From the NCBI GenBank assembly GCA_001898185.1, contig MKTI01000001.1, positions 1 to 64,000 on the forward strand: a stretch of 64,000 nucleotides of DNA. Direction: 5' to 3'. Of the stretch, positions 1 through 7,250 are shown one piece after another. The notes beneath the pieces are model-generated. The model ran no database searches. It had not been told where the DNA came from and worked only from the letters and a program-made list of their open reading frames with translations. The position numbers were made by a program, and so were the translations under genes. The stretch is from Cellulomonas sp. 73-145 (GTDB lineage Bacteria > Actinomycetota > Actinomycetes > Actinomycetales > Cellulomonadaceae). Every line of letters starts with the position of its first letter. Position 1 is the stretch's first letter.

Positions 1-1
1 C

Positions 2-106
2 GCCGTCTACACGAACCTGCACGCCGCCGCCACCGGCTCGATGAGCGTCGCCGACGCCATCAAGGCGATCGGGGACGTCGCGACCCAGCAGGCAGGCAAT
101 TCGTGA
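2..106 (+). CDS. C-terminal end of a protein, probably the sugar-binding lipoprotein of the ABC importer
   Basis: Only the last 34 codons lie in the window. The frame reads through an alpha-helical tail containing SVADAIKAIGDVATQQAG and stops at TGA 104-106, which overlaps the GTG start of the permease at 103 by the usual GTGA arrangement. Family 1 extracellular solute-binding proteins typically end in such a helix and sit directly before their two permeases, so that role is inferred from position and tail. No domain can be tested on so short a piece. Confidence 0.6.
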   Translation, partial: AVYTNLHAAATGSMSVADAIKAIGDVATQQAGNS

Positions 107-1089
107 TCCCCGCCCCGCGGAGGTCGGCCCCGCCGACGCCGCGGGCGGACGACACCGTGCGTGACGAGGAGGTCCGGGCCGGTCGCGACGACCGGCCGGC
201 CCGGACCACCCGTCCGCTGGTGCGGCGCTTCGACGCGCTGCCCTACGTGCTCGTCGCCCCGGTGACGCTCTTCATCGTCGGCCTCGCGATCGTCCCGGCC
301 CTCTTCACCATCGTCGAGTCCTTCTTCACGGTGAACGAGCTCGACCCGCCCACCCGCTTCTCGGGAGTGAGCAACTTCGTCGAGCTGTTCCGCAACCACG
401 CGGTGACGAACAGCGCCGCCAACACGGTGCTCTACGTCGTCGTCGGCGTCACCCTGTCGACCGTGCTCGGCATCGCGATGGCGGTGCTGCTGCAGCACCC
501 CTTCCGAGGGCGCGGGGTGGTCATCGCGATCCTCATCCTGCCGTGGGCGCTGCCCGGGGTCGTCGAGGGCATCCTGTGGTCGGGCATCTTCGACCCCAAC
601 GCCGGCCTGATCAACAGCCTCATCGCCACGCTGCACCTCGGCGCCGGGGACGGCGTGCTCCTCGGCCACAACCGGCTGCTGACCGTCGGGCTCATCGGCG
701 TCGTCCAGGTCTGGCAGATGACCCCGCTGTCGACGCTGCTGATCTTCGCCGCGCTGCAGCTGATCCCGGGCGAGCTCTACGAGGCGGCCGTGGTCGACGG
801 CGCGAACCAGTGGCGCCGCTTCACGTCCATCACGCTGCCCTTGGCCCGCCCCGGCATCGCCGTCGCCATGGTCCAGGCGCTCATCGCGACCCTCAACGTC
901 TTCGACCAGCCCTACGTGCTCAACGGCGCGGCCTCGACGGGGTCCTCCGTGACGATGGAGACCTACTTCGTGAGCTTCCAGAACCTGAACTTCGGTCAGG
1001 GCTACGCGCTGTCGCTGCTCGTGGCCCTGGTGACGGTGGCGCTGTCCCTCCTGGTCGTGCGCTTCGTCTACCGGAAGGTCGAGCTGTGA
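103..1089 (+). CDS. Sugar ABC transporter permease (MalF/UgpA-like)
   Basis: Integral membrane subunit of a carbohydrate importer, 328 aa. A charged cytoplasmic tail of about 45 residues comes before the first membrane helix (about 47-70), and further helices follow through to the C-terminus. The EAA loop that contacts the ATPase is at about 227-252 (EAAVVDGANQWRRF, then LPLARPGI). It starts with GTG at 103 inside the stop of the upstream frame and overlaps the next permease by four bases, so it is part of a translationally coupled operon. The neighbours AgaS, KbaZ and an amino-sugar kinase suggest an amino sugar such as galactosamine or GalNAc as cargo; that is inference. No ATPase gene accompanies it. 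Confidence 0.9.
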   Translation: MIPAPRRSAPPTPRADDTVRDEEVRAGRDDRPARTTRPLVRRFDALPYVLVAPVTLFIVGLAIVPALFTIVESFFTVNELDPPTRFSGVSNFVELFRNHAVTNSAANTVLYVVVGVTLSTVLGIAMAVLLQHPFRGRGVVIAILILPWALPGVVEGILWSGIFDPNAGLINSLIATLHLGAGDGVLLGHNRLLTVGLIGVVQVWQMTPLSTLLIFAALQLIPGELYEAAVVDGANQWRRFTSITLPLARPGIAVAMVQALIATLNVFDQPYVLNGAASTGSSVTMETYFVSFQNLNFGQGYALSLLVALVTVALSLLVVRFVYRKVEL

Positions 1090-1922
1090 ACGCCCGCCGT
1101 CACCCGTGGCGCACGGTGGGGCTCGTCCTCGTCGTGCTCTGGTCGATCGTCCCGATCTACTGGGCGCTGAAGTCGAGCCTGCAGACCGAGAGCGCCGCGC
1201 GCTCCCGCCCCGCGCAGTACGTCCCCCTGCACCCGACGCTCAACAACTTCCGCGCGCTCCTGGCCGGGCAGGGCAGCGTGGCCGACGGGATCCGGCGCTC
1301 CCTGGTCAACATCGTCGTGGAGTGCGCGGCCGCGACGGTCGTCACCGTGGTGCTCGCGGCCCTGGCTGCGTACGCCTTCGCCCGCTTCCGGTTCCGGGGG
1401 CGCACCGTGCTCTTCTACGCGGTCCTGGCGACGATGGCCTTCCCGCCGTACACGACGCTCATCCCGCTCTACCGGATCATGAGCGCGTTCGACCTGGTCA
1501 ACACCTACACGGGGATCGTCCTGGTGTACGTGTCGGGGTTCCTCCCGCTGGCCGTGTGGGTGCTGCACAACTACTTCACCAGCATCCCGCAGAGCATCGA
1601 GGAGGCCGGGCTCATCGACGGCGCCGGCCGCCTCCAGGTGTTCTGGCACCTGGTGCTGCCGCTCGCGGTCCCGGGCATCATCTCGATCGCGCTCATCACC
1701 TTCCTCTTCGGTTGGGCGCAGTTCCTGTTCCCGCTGGTGCTCTCGACCGACCTGTCGACCCAGCCGTTGACGGTCCTCATCGCGGCGCTCCAGGGGCGGC
1801 ACGTCGTCCCCTCCACGTTGATGAGTGCCGCGGGGCTCCTCGCGATCGCCGTCCCCGCCGTGATCGCCCTCGCGTTCAACCGCTACATCGTCAACGGGCT
1901 GCTCGCCGGGAGCACCAAGTGA
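1086..1922 (+). CDS. Sugar ABC transporter permease (MalG/UgpE-like)
   Basis: Second membrane subunit of the importer, 278 aa, with six predicted helices beginning right at the N-terminus (TVGLVLVVLWSIVPIYWAL). The EAA loop starts near residue 172 (EEAGLIDGAGRLQVFWHL) and is followed by LPLAVPGI, as expected for the MalG class. The GTG at 1086 overlaps the TGA of the preceding permease; an apparent longer reading in this frame is only read-through of the frame under the first permease. A 121-bp gap separates it from the downstream catabolic genes, and I see no terminator there, so transcription probably continues. Confidence 0.9.
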   Translation: MNARRHPWRTVGLVLVVLWSIVPIYWALKSSLQTESAARSRPAQYVPLHPTLNNFRALLAGQGSVADGIRRSLVNIVVECAAATVVTVVLAALAAYAFARFRFRGRTVLFYAVLATMAFPPYTTLIPLYRIMSAFDLVNTYTGIVLVYVSGFLPLAVWVLHNYFTSIPQSIEEAGLIDGAGRLQVFWHLVLPLAVPGIISIALITFLFGWAQFLFPLVLSTDLSTQPLTVLIAALQGRHVVPSTLMSAAGLLAIAVPAVIALAFNRYIVNGLLAGSTK

Positions 1923-2043
1923 GGCCGGAGCCGCGCCGCGCCACGGACGCGCGCCAGGAGGCGTACCGCCCGCCCCGTCCCGTGGCACGCGGGCGTGCGA
2001 CGGCGGACCCCTCACCCACGACCATCTGCGAAGGAGCTCCGGC

Positions 2044-3342
2044 ATGAGAGACGCGCTGGACGACGTGCTCGACCGCCACCGTGACGGTCTCGGCGCGGGC
2101 ATCACCTCGGTGTGCTCCGCCAACCCGCTGGTCCTGCAGGCGGCCTGCGACCAGGCGGCATTCGAGCGGCGACCGCTCCTGGTGGAGGCCACCAGCAACC
2201 AGGTCGACCAGTTCGGTGGCTACACGGGCATGCGGCCCGCCGACTTCCGTGACCTGGTGCACGCCATCGCGGACCGAGCCGGGCTGCCCCGAGATCTCGT
2301 GGTGCTCGGCGGTGACCACCTCGGCCCGAACGTCTGGCGGACCTCGCCGGCCGAGCTGGCGATGAGCCGCGCGGAGGACCTCGTCCGCGCCTACGTGCAG
2401 GCCGGCTACACCAAGATCCACCTCGACTGCAGCATGGCCTGCGCCGACGACCAGGAGCCGCTGACGGACGAGGTCGTCGCGCACCGTGCGGCTCGCCTCG
2501 CGGCGGTCGCCGAGGACACCGCACGACGCGCGTCCGGTCGCAGCGACCTGCGGTACGTCGTCGGCACGGAGGTGCCGGTGCCGGGCGGGGCGCACGAGGA
2601 GATCACCGCGCTGACCCCGACCACGCCGGCGCACGCCGAGGCGACCCTCGAGGCCCACCGGTCTGCGTTCGCCGAAGCCGGCCTGCTCGACGCGTGGGAC
2701 CGGGTCGTCGCCCTCGTCGTCCAGCCCGGGGTGGAGTTCGACTCCGTGCGCGTCGTCGACTACGACCGGGAGCGGGCACGCCCGTTGAGCCGCATGGTCG
2801 AAGGCCGGCGGCTGGTCTTCGAGGCGCACTCCACCGACTACCAGACGATGGACAACCTCACCGCTCTCGTCGAGGACCACTGGGCGGTGCTCAAGGTCGG
2901 TCCGGGGCTCACCTTCGCGCTGCGCGAGGCGCTCTTCGCCCTGGCCGAGGTGGAGGCGGAGCTGGTCCCCGCGGCCGAACGGTCCGACCTTCCCGCGGTC
3001 GTGGAGGACGTGATGCTGCAGCAGCCACGCTGGTGGAAGGGGTACTACGAGGGCGACGAGGCCGCCCAGCGCATCGCCCGCCGCTACAGCTACAGCGACC
3101 GCGTCCGCTACTACTGGCCGGACCCGCGCGTCTCGGCCGCCGTCGACCGGCTCTTCGAGAACCTGCGGCGGCGGCCCGCTCCCCTGCCGGTGCTCTCCGC
3201 CCACCTGCCCGCCCAGTACGCGCGCGTGCGCGCCGGCCAGCTCTCCGCAGATCCGCTCGCACTGGCGCTGGACCACGTCCGTGACGTGCTGCGCGCCTAC
3301 TCCCAAGCCTGCACCGCCGAACCCGCCAGGAGCCTGTCGTGA
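2044..3342 (+). CDS. kbaZ: KbaZ/GatZ family protein (class II tagatose-bisphosphate aldolase non-catalytic subunit, or tagatose-phosphate epimerase)
   Basis: The 432-aa protein has the conserved blocks of the KbaZ/GatZ family: SVCSANPLVLQAA near the start, GGDHLGPNVW, KIHLDCSMAC, GTEVPVPGGAHEE, FEAHSTDYQT and a late LKVGPGLTFALREALF. In enterobacteria KbaZ/GatZ stabilises the aldolase KbaY/GatY, which splits tagatose-1,6-bisphosphate. No KbaY partner or tagatose-6-phosphate kinase is present in this window. Some stand-alone relatives have been reported to be 4-epimerases of tagatose or fructose (phosphates), so direct conversion of tagatose-6-P to fructose-6-P is a real alternative. ATG 2044 has a good ribosome site (GAAGGAG). 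Its stop overlaps the agaS start. Confidence 0.88.
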   Translation: MRDALDDVLDRHRDGLGAGITSVCSANPLVLQAACDQAAFERRPLLVEATSNQVDQFGGYTGMRPADFRDLVHAIADRAGLPRDLVVLGGDHLGPNVWRTSPAELAMSRAEDLVRAYVQAGYTKIHLDCSMACADDQEPLTDEVVAHRAARLAAVAEDTARRASGRSDLRYVVGTEVPVPGGAHEEITALTPTTPAHAEATLEAHRSAFAEAGLLDAWDRVVALVVQPGVEFDSVRVVDYDRERARPLSRMVEGRRLVFEAHSTDYQTMDNLTALVEDHWAVLKVGPGLTFALREALFALAEVEAELVPAAERSDLPAVVEDVMLQQPRWWKGYYEGDEAAQRIARRYSYSDRVRYYWPDPRVSAAVDRLFENLRRRPAPLPVLSAHLPAQYARVRAGQLSADPLALALDHVRDVLRAYSQACTAEPARSLS

Positions 3343-4532
3343 CCGCACCCTCGAGCACCGCCGGACCGGACGGCGGCTCGCTCGCCTCCGCTGACCTCGC
3401 CGGCCTGGGCGATCCGCGCGCCGGGGCGACGGGGCGCGAGATCGCGCAGCAGCCTGTCGTCTGGCGGCAGGTGGCGGCGGACACCGTCGCCCGCCGCGAC
3501 GCCATCAGCGCCTTCCTGCGCCCCCTCCTGGCAGAGCAGGACCTGCGCATCGTGCTCACCGGAGCCGGCACGTCGGCCTTCGTCGGCGAGCTCCTCGCGC
3601 CGGCGCTGACCAAGCAGCTGCGTCGGCGCGTGGAGGCCGTGGCGACCACCGACATCGTCTCCAACCCCCAGGAGGCGTTCGGCGAGGACGTCCCGACGCT
3701 GCTCGTGTCCTTCGCCCGCTCGGGTGACAGCCCGGAGAGCGTGGCCGCCACGGTCCTCGCAGACCGGGTGCTGCGGCACGTGCACCACCTGATCGTGACG
3801 TGCAACGGTGACGGCGAGCTCGCCCGCGTGCACGGCGCCGCGGACCGCTCGCTCGTGCTGCTGATGCCCCCGCAGACGCACGACGAGGGGTTCGCCATGA
3901 CGTCGAGCTTCACGTCGATGGCGCTCGCGACGTGGCTCGCGCTGGTGCCCGAGCCGGTCGGCGTCGATCTCGTCGACCGCGTGGCGGAGGCAGGGGCCGC
4001 GGTCCTGCGCGACCGTGCCGACGCCGTGGCGGCCCTCGCGGCCCGGGGCTACGCCCGGGTGGTCTACCTCGGCAGCGGGCCCCTGACCGGGCTGGCACGG
4101 GAGTCCGCCCTCAAGGTTCTCGAGCTGAGCGCCGGCGCCGTGGTCAGCTACTTCGACTCGTCCCTCGGGTTCCGGCACGGCCCGAAGTCCGTGATCGACG
4201 GGCAGAGCCTGGCGGTCGTCTACCTGTCGAACGACCCGTACACCCGGCAGTACGACGAGGACATCGCGCTCGAGCTGCGCCAGCAGATGTCGGACGAGAA
4301 CGTCGTGGTGCTGCGCGCGGCATCGAGCGAACGGGTGGGCGAGGCCTGGGCGGTGCCGGGGCTCGACGACGCACCGGACGTCCTGGTAGCACTGCCCTAC
4401 GTCCTCGTCGCGCAGATGTTCGCCCTGGACTCGTCCTTGGCACTGGGTCTCGTCCCGGACTCGCCGTCGCCGTCAGGTCAGGTCAACCGCGTGGTCAAGG
4501 GCGTGACGGTGCATCCGTACGACGGACGGTGA
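3339..4532 (+). CDS. agaS: AgaS-type galactosamine-6-phosphate deaminase/isomerase (double SIS domain)
   Basis: A 397-aa tandem SIS protein. The first domain has the phosphosugar loops GAGTSAFVGE (about residue 70) and FARSGDSPES (about 128). The second has YLGSGPLTGLARESALK (about 245) and GFRHGPKS (about 280); the ESALK glutamate and the RHGP histidine correspond to catalytic residues of the GlmS isomerase domain. AgaS enzymes turn galactosamine-6-phosphate into tagatose-6-phosphate and ammonia. GTG 3339 overlaps the kbaZ stop and the next gene begins four bases after its stop. A generic glucosamine-6-P isomerase role is possible, but the pairing with KbaZ favours the galactosamine route. 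Confidence 0.88.
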   Translation: MTAPSSTAGPDGGSLASADLAGLGDPRAGATGREIAQQPVVWRQVAADTVARRDAISAFLRPLLAEQDLRIVLTGAGTSAFVGELLAPALTKQLRRRVEAVATTDIVSNPQEAFGEDVPTLLVSFARSGDSPESVAATVLADRVLRHVHHLIVTCNGDGELARVHGAADRSLVLLMPPQTHDEGFAMTSSFTSMALATWLALVPEPVGVDLVDRVAEAGAAVLRDRADAVAALAARGYARVVYLGSGPLTGLARESALKVLELSAGAVVSYFDSSLGFRHGPKSVIDGQSLAVVYLSNDPYTRQYDEDIALELRQQMSDENVVVLRAASSERVGEAWAVPGLDDAPDVLVALPYVLVAQMFALDSSLALGLVPDSPSPSGQVNRVVKGVTVHPYDGR

Positions 4533-4536
4533 GCGG

Positions 4537-5502
4537 ATGTTCCTCGGCATCGACAGCGGTGGCACGAAGACGGCCCTCGTCCTGGTCCGGCCCGACGGCA
4601 GCATCGCCGCTCGCGCTCAGGCGCCCAGCTGCTACTACCTGGGCTCGACGGAGGGTCCGGCGCTCGTGGAGCGCGTGCTGCGCGATGCGGTGGTCGAGGT
4701 CTGCGGCCGCGCCGGGGTCACGGCGGCGCAGATCAGCTTCGCGTTCGTGGCCCTCCCCGCCTACGGCGAGGTGAGCCGTGACCTTGCCGCGCTGGACCGG
4801 GCTCCGCGAGCGGCTCTCGGTCACGACCGGTACGCCTGCGGCAACGACATGGTGGCCGGGTGGGCGGGCTCGCTGGGCGGGGTCGACGGCATCAACGTCG
4901 TCAGCGGCACCGGGTCGATCTGCTACGGCGAGCGCGGCGGCCGGCACGTCCGCACCGGCGGCTGGGGCGAGCTCTTCGGCGACGAGGGCTCGGGGCACTG
5001 GATCGCCGTCCGGGGCCTGCAGGTGTTCTCACGCATGAGCGACGGCCGGCAGCCGGCCGGGCCCCTCCTGGGACGCGTGCGCGAGCGGCTCGGGCTTGAG
5101 TCGGACCTGGACGCCCTGGACGTCACGCTCGGGCAGTGGCACGGGGACCGGCGCCGTGTCGCCGCGCTGTCGACGGTCGTCGCGGCCGCAGCGGCCGACG
5201 GGGACGAGGCGGCCGCGGCGATCCTCACGGGAGCCGCGGCCGAGCTGGTCGCACTGGTGGACACGGCCCGGCGACGTCTGGGGTTCGCCGCGGACGAGCC
5301 GGTGCCCGTGTCGTACTCGGGTGGTGTGTTCGCCTCCCCGTCGGTGCGCGAGGAGTTCGTCCGACTGCTCCTGCGGGCCGACGCGGAGTACGACGTGCGG
5401 CTTCCGCTGTACCCCCCGGACATCGGTTCCGCGCTCTACGCGGCGCGGCTGGCGGGAACGCCGCTCGACCCACCGGCGCTCTGGCGGCTGCGCGACGGGT
5501 GA
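4537..5502 (+). CDS. BadF/BadG-type ATPase, N-acetylhexosamine or hexosamine kinase
   Basis: A 321-aa sugar kinase of the ASKHA fold. It opens with the phosphate-1 motif GIDSGGTKTALVLV (residues 4-17), has the mid-protein motif SGTGSICYGE followed by GGWGELFGDEGSGHWIA, the signature block of eukaryotic and bacterial GlcNAc kinases, and ends with the SYSGGVF adenosine-type loop. It probably phosphorylates the imported amino sugar at C6, feeding AgaS. Whether it prefers galactosamine, GalNAc or GlcNAc cannot be read from sequence; no deacetylase gene is present, which would be needed if the substrate is N-acetylated. It is the last intact gene of the operon. Confidence 0.85.
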   Translation: MFLGIDSGGTKTALVLVRPDGSIAARAQAPSCYYLGSTEGPALVERVLRDAVVEVCGRAGVTAAQISFAFVALPAYGEVSRDLAALDRAPRAALGHDRYACGNDMVAGWAGSLGGVDGINVVSGTGSICYGERGGRHVRTGGWGELFGDEGSGHWIAVRGLQVFSRMSDGRQPAGPLLGRVRERLGLESDLDALDVTLGQWHGDRRRVAALSTVVAAAAADGDEAAAAILTGAAAELVALVDTARRRLGFAADEPVPVSYSGGVFASPSVREEFVRLLLRADAEYDVRLPLYPPDIGSALYAARLAGTPLDPPALWRLRDG

Positions 5503-5528
5503 CGCCCTTGCCCCCGGCCGCCGGAGGG

Positions 5529-5819
5529 ATGAACCTGGAGCCCCGGCGTCTCCGGGCTCCCACCACCACCGCCGGCCCGCTGATCGCCGTCCGGCTGAAC
5601 GTGCTCACCCGCAAGACCTTGGGCGGCCTTCAGACGGACCTGCACGGTCGCGTCCTCGACGCGGCGGGGCAGCCCGTCCCGGGGCTGTACGCCGCTGGTG
5701 AGGTCAGCCGCTTCGGCGGCGGTGGGATGCACGGCTAGAGCGCCCTCGAAGGAACCTTCCTCGGAGGCTGCCTCTTCTCCGGCCGGGTCGCGGGGCGTGC
5801 CGCCGGCGAGCTCGGCTAA
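5529..5819 (+). pseudogene. Remnant of an FAD-binding dehydrogenase (fumarate reductase/KstD-like flavoprotein), C-terminus only
   Basis: The frame encodes GPLIAVRLNVLTRKTLGG, LQTDLHGRVLD, PVPGLYAAGEVSRFGGGG and MHG, then an amber stop at 5736-5738, then continues in frame as SALEGTFLGG CLFSGRVAG to a TAA at 5817-5819. Intact members of this flavoprotein family read GGGG-HGY-ALEGTFLGGC-FSGR at their FAD-binding C-terminus, so the TAG sits where a tyrosine codon is expected. Only about 95 of roughly 550 residues remain and the ATG at 5529 is not a credible native start. It lies after the amino-sugar operon and is best explained as a decayed gene, 5' deleted and nonsense-mutated. Confidence 0.8.
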
Positions 5820-5833
5820 GACCTTCTCGCCCG

Positions 5834-6343
5834 TCAGTGCGGAGGCTCGGCGGGGCCAGGCTTGGCCGCCAGCCCGGCCTGCACCTCGGCGAGCACGCGC
5901 GCGTGGATCTCCTCGGACAGGGCGTGGATCAACCGGGTGAGCTCGGTGTTCTCCTTCAGGAGCGACTCCTGCTCCTGGTAGTCGTGGTCGGCCTTGGCCC
6001 GCTGGAACGCTGCCTGCCTGTTCTGCCCGATCATGACGAAGGTCGACAGGAAGATCGCCTCGAGCGACACGATGAGGGTCAACGTCGGCCACGGTGACTG
6101 CTCGAACCACGACATCCAGACGGCGAACAGCAGGATGTGGAGATACACGAACCACATCGAGCCGGCGAACGACGTGATGGCGTCGGCGACCCGCAGCTGA
6201 AGGCTCGCGGCGCGATGCTCCGCCTCGGCGAGCACGGTCGGATGAACCAGCGCCAGATCGGCTCGCTTCAGCAGCGTGCGAGGCCGCAGGTGCGGGATCG
6301 GGTGCTTCCGGGGGCTGGCCGGTGCGCCTGCAGCGCTGCTCAT
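5834..6343 (-). CDS. DUF1003 family membrane protein
   Basis: A 169-aa protein with the DUF1003 pattern: an N-terminal soluble stretch, then two adjacent membrane helices (SMWFVYLHILLFAVWMSW and TLTLIVSLEAIFLSTFVMI), the family motif MIGQNRQ just after, and a C-terminal helix rich in Glu/Lys/Gln with KADHDYQ. I place the start at the ATG at 6343 because GGAGAG lies at the right distance upstream; the longer frame to 6472 adds low-complexity arginine-rich sequence. The family is common in bacteria and its function is unknown. It stands alone, convergent with the pseudogene and divergent from the TetR gene. Confidence 0.85.
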   Translation of the reverse strand: MSSAAGAPASPRKHPIPHLRPRTLLKRADLALVHPTVLAEAEHRAASLQLRVADAITSFAGSMWFVYLHILLFAVWMSWFEQSPWPTLTLIVSLEAIFLSTFVMIGQNRQAAFQRAKADHDYQEQESLLKENTELTRLIHALSEEIHARVLAEVQAGLAAKPGPAEPPH

Positions 6344-6493
6344 GGGCTTCTCTCCGCGGTGCGCGGCGAGCCGATCCCGCCGGTCTGCGACCGAGGCTAG
6401 AGCCCGAGCTCGACCAGCCCCCGCAGGGCCCTGCGCGCGGCGCCGGGCGTGGAGAGGTGAGCGGTGCGACATTCGTTTCGGAGTGCACTCGAA

Positions 6494-6509
6494 ACGGAGT
6501 ACGCTCCGT
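6494..6509. promoter_or_regulatory. Probable TetR operator upstream of the TetR-ohyA pair
   Basis: The 16-bp sequence ACGGAGTACGCTCCGT is an inverted repeat with six matched bases on each side of four central bases. A second imperfect palindrome centred on GAGTGCACTC (6481-6490) sits immediately upstream, flanked by TTTCG and CGAAA. Both lie 50-80 bases before the TetR start, the usual place for an autoregulatory operator. Binding by this regulator is inferred. Confidence 0.55.
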
Positions 6510-6559
6510 AATCAGTCGGCGACGACACCCGCCGACGACCCCGCCCACCCGGAGGATCC

Positions 6560-7210
6560 GTGACCAACCCGCCAGCACCCGGGCGGCGTGAGCGCAACGC
6601 CCGCGAGAAGTACTCGCGCATCTTCGAGGCCGCGTCGGCGCTCTTCTCCGAGCACGGGTTCGACGGCGTGACCACCCAGGAGATCGCCGAACGTGCAGAC
6701 GTCGGCGCCGGCACTCTGTTCCGCTACGCGGCGACCAAGGGCGAGCTGTTCCTCATGGTCTACAACGAGCAGCTGCGCACCGCGATCGACGAGGGCGACC
6801 GCAGGGCCGCGGTCGAGCCCGACGTGACGGCGGCGGTGAACGCGCTCGTCGGGACGGTGCTGAGCGGTGCGCACGACCTGCGCAACGCGGCGGTGTACCA
6901 GCGCGAGCTGCTGTTCGGCGGTCCCACGGAGAAGTACCGCGGCGAGGGGCTGGCCCTGGTCGGTCGCCTCGAGGACCTCGTCGCGGCCCGTCTGCTCGAC
7001 GCCGTCGACGCCGGGCGCCGGCACGAGCCCGCCCACGCCGTCGGCGCCGCCCGTGCCGCCCGGAGCGTCTTCGCGGTGCTCAACCTGCTGCTCGCCCAGC
7101 CGCTGACCGGTGCACACCCGGGTGCCGACACCGCCGAGGAGCTGCGCGAGCAGGTGGCCCAGATCGTCCAGGGTTTCCTGGCGTCGTCCGTCGAGGACAC
7201 CTCCCGCTAG
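6560..7210 (+). CDS. TetR family transcriptional regulator
   Basis: A 216-aa one-component regulator. The N-terminal helix-turn-helix is clear at about residues 12-60 (IFEAASALFSEHGFDGVT, IAERADVGAGTLFRYAATK). The C-terminal ligand domain has no recognisable specificity, but the next gene, 40 bp downstream on the same strand, is oleate hydratase, so a fatty acid or acyl ligand is plausible. The start is GTG 6560, with GGAGGA seven bases upstream. It presumably represses itself and ohyA through the palindromes at 6481-6509. Confidence 0.9.
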   Translation: MTNPPAPGRRERNAREKYSRIFEAASALFSEHGFDGVTTQEIAERADVGAGTLFRYAATKGELFLMVYNEQLRTAIDEGDRRAAVEPDVTAAVNALVGTVLSGAHDLRNAAVYQRELLFGGPTEKYRGEGLALVGRLEDLVAARLLDAVDAGRRHEPAHAVGAARAARSVFAVLNLLLAQPLTGAHPGADTAEELREQVAQIVQGFLASSVEDTSR

Positions 7211-7250
7211 CCATCCGGCCCCCGGGACGACTACTGCGAAAGGCAAGGCG

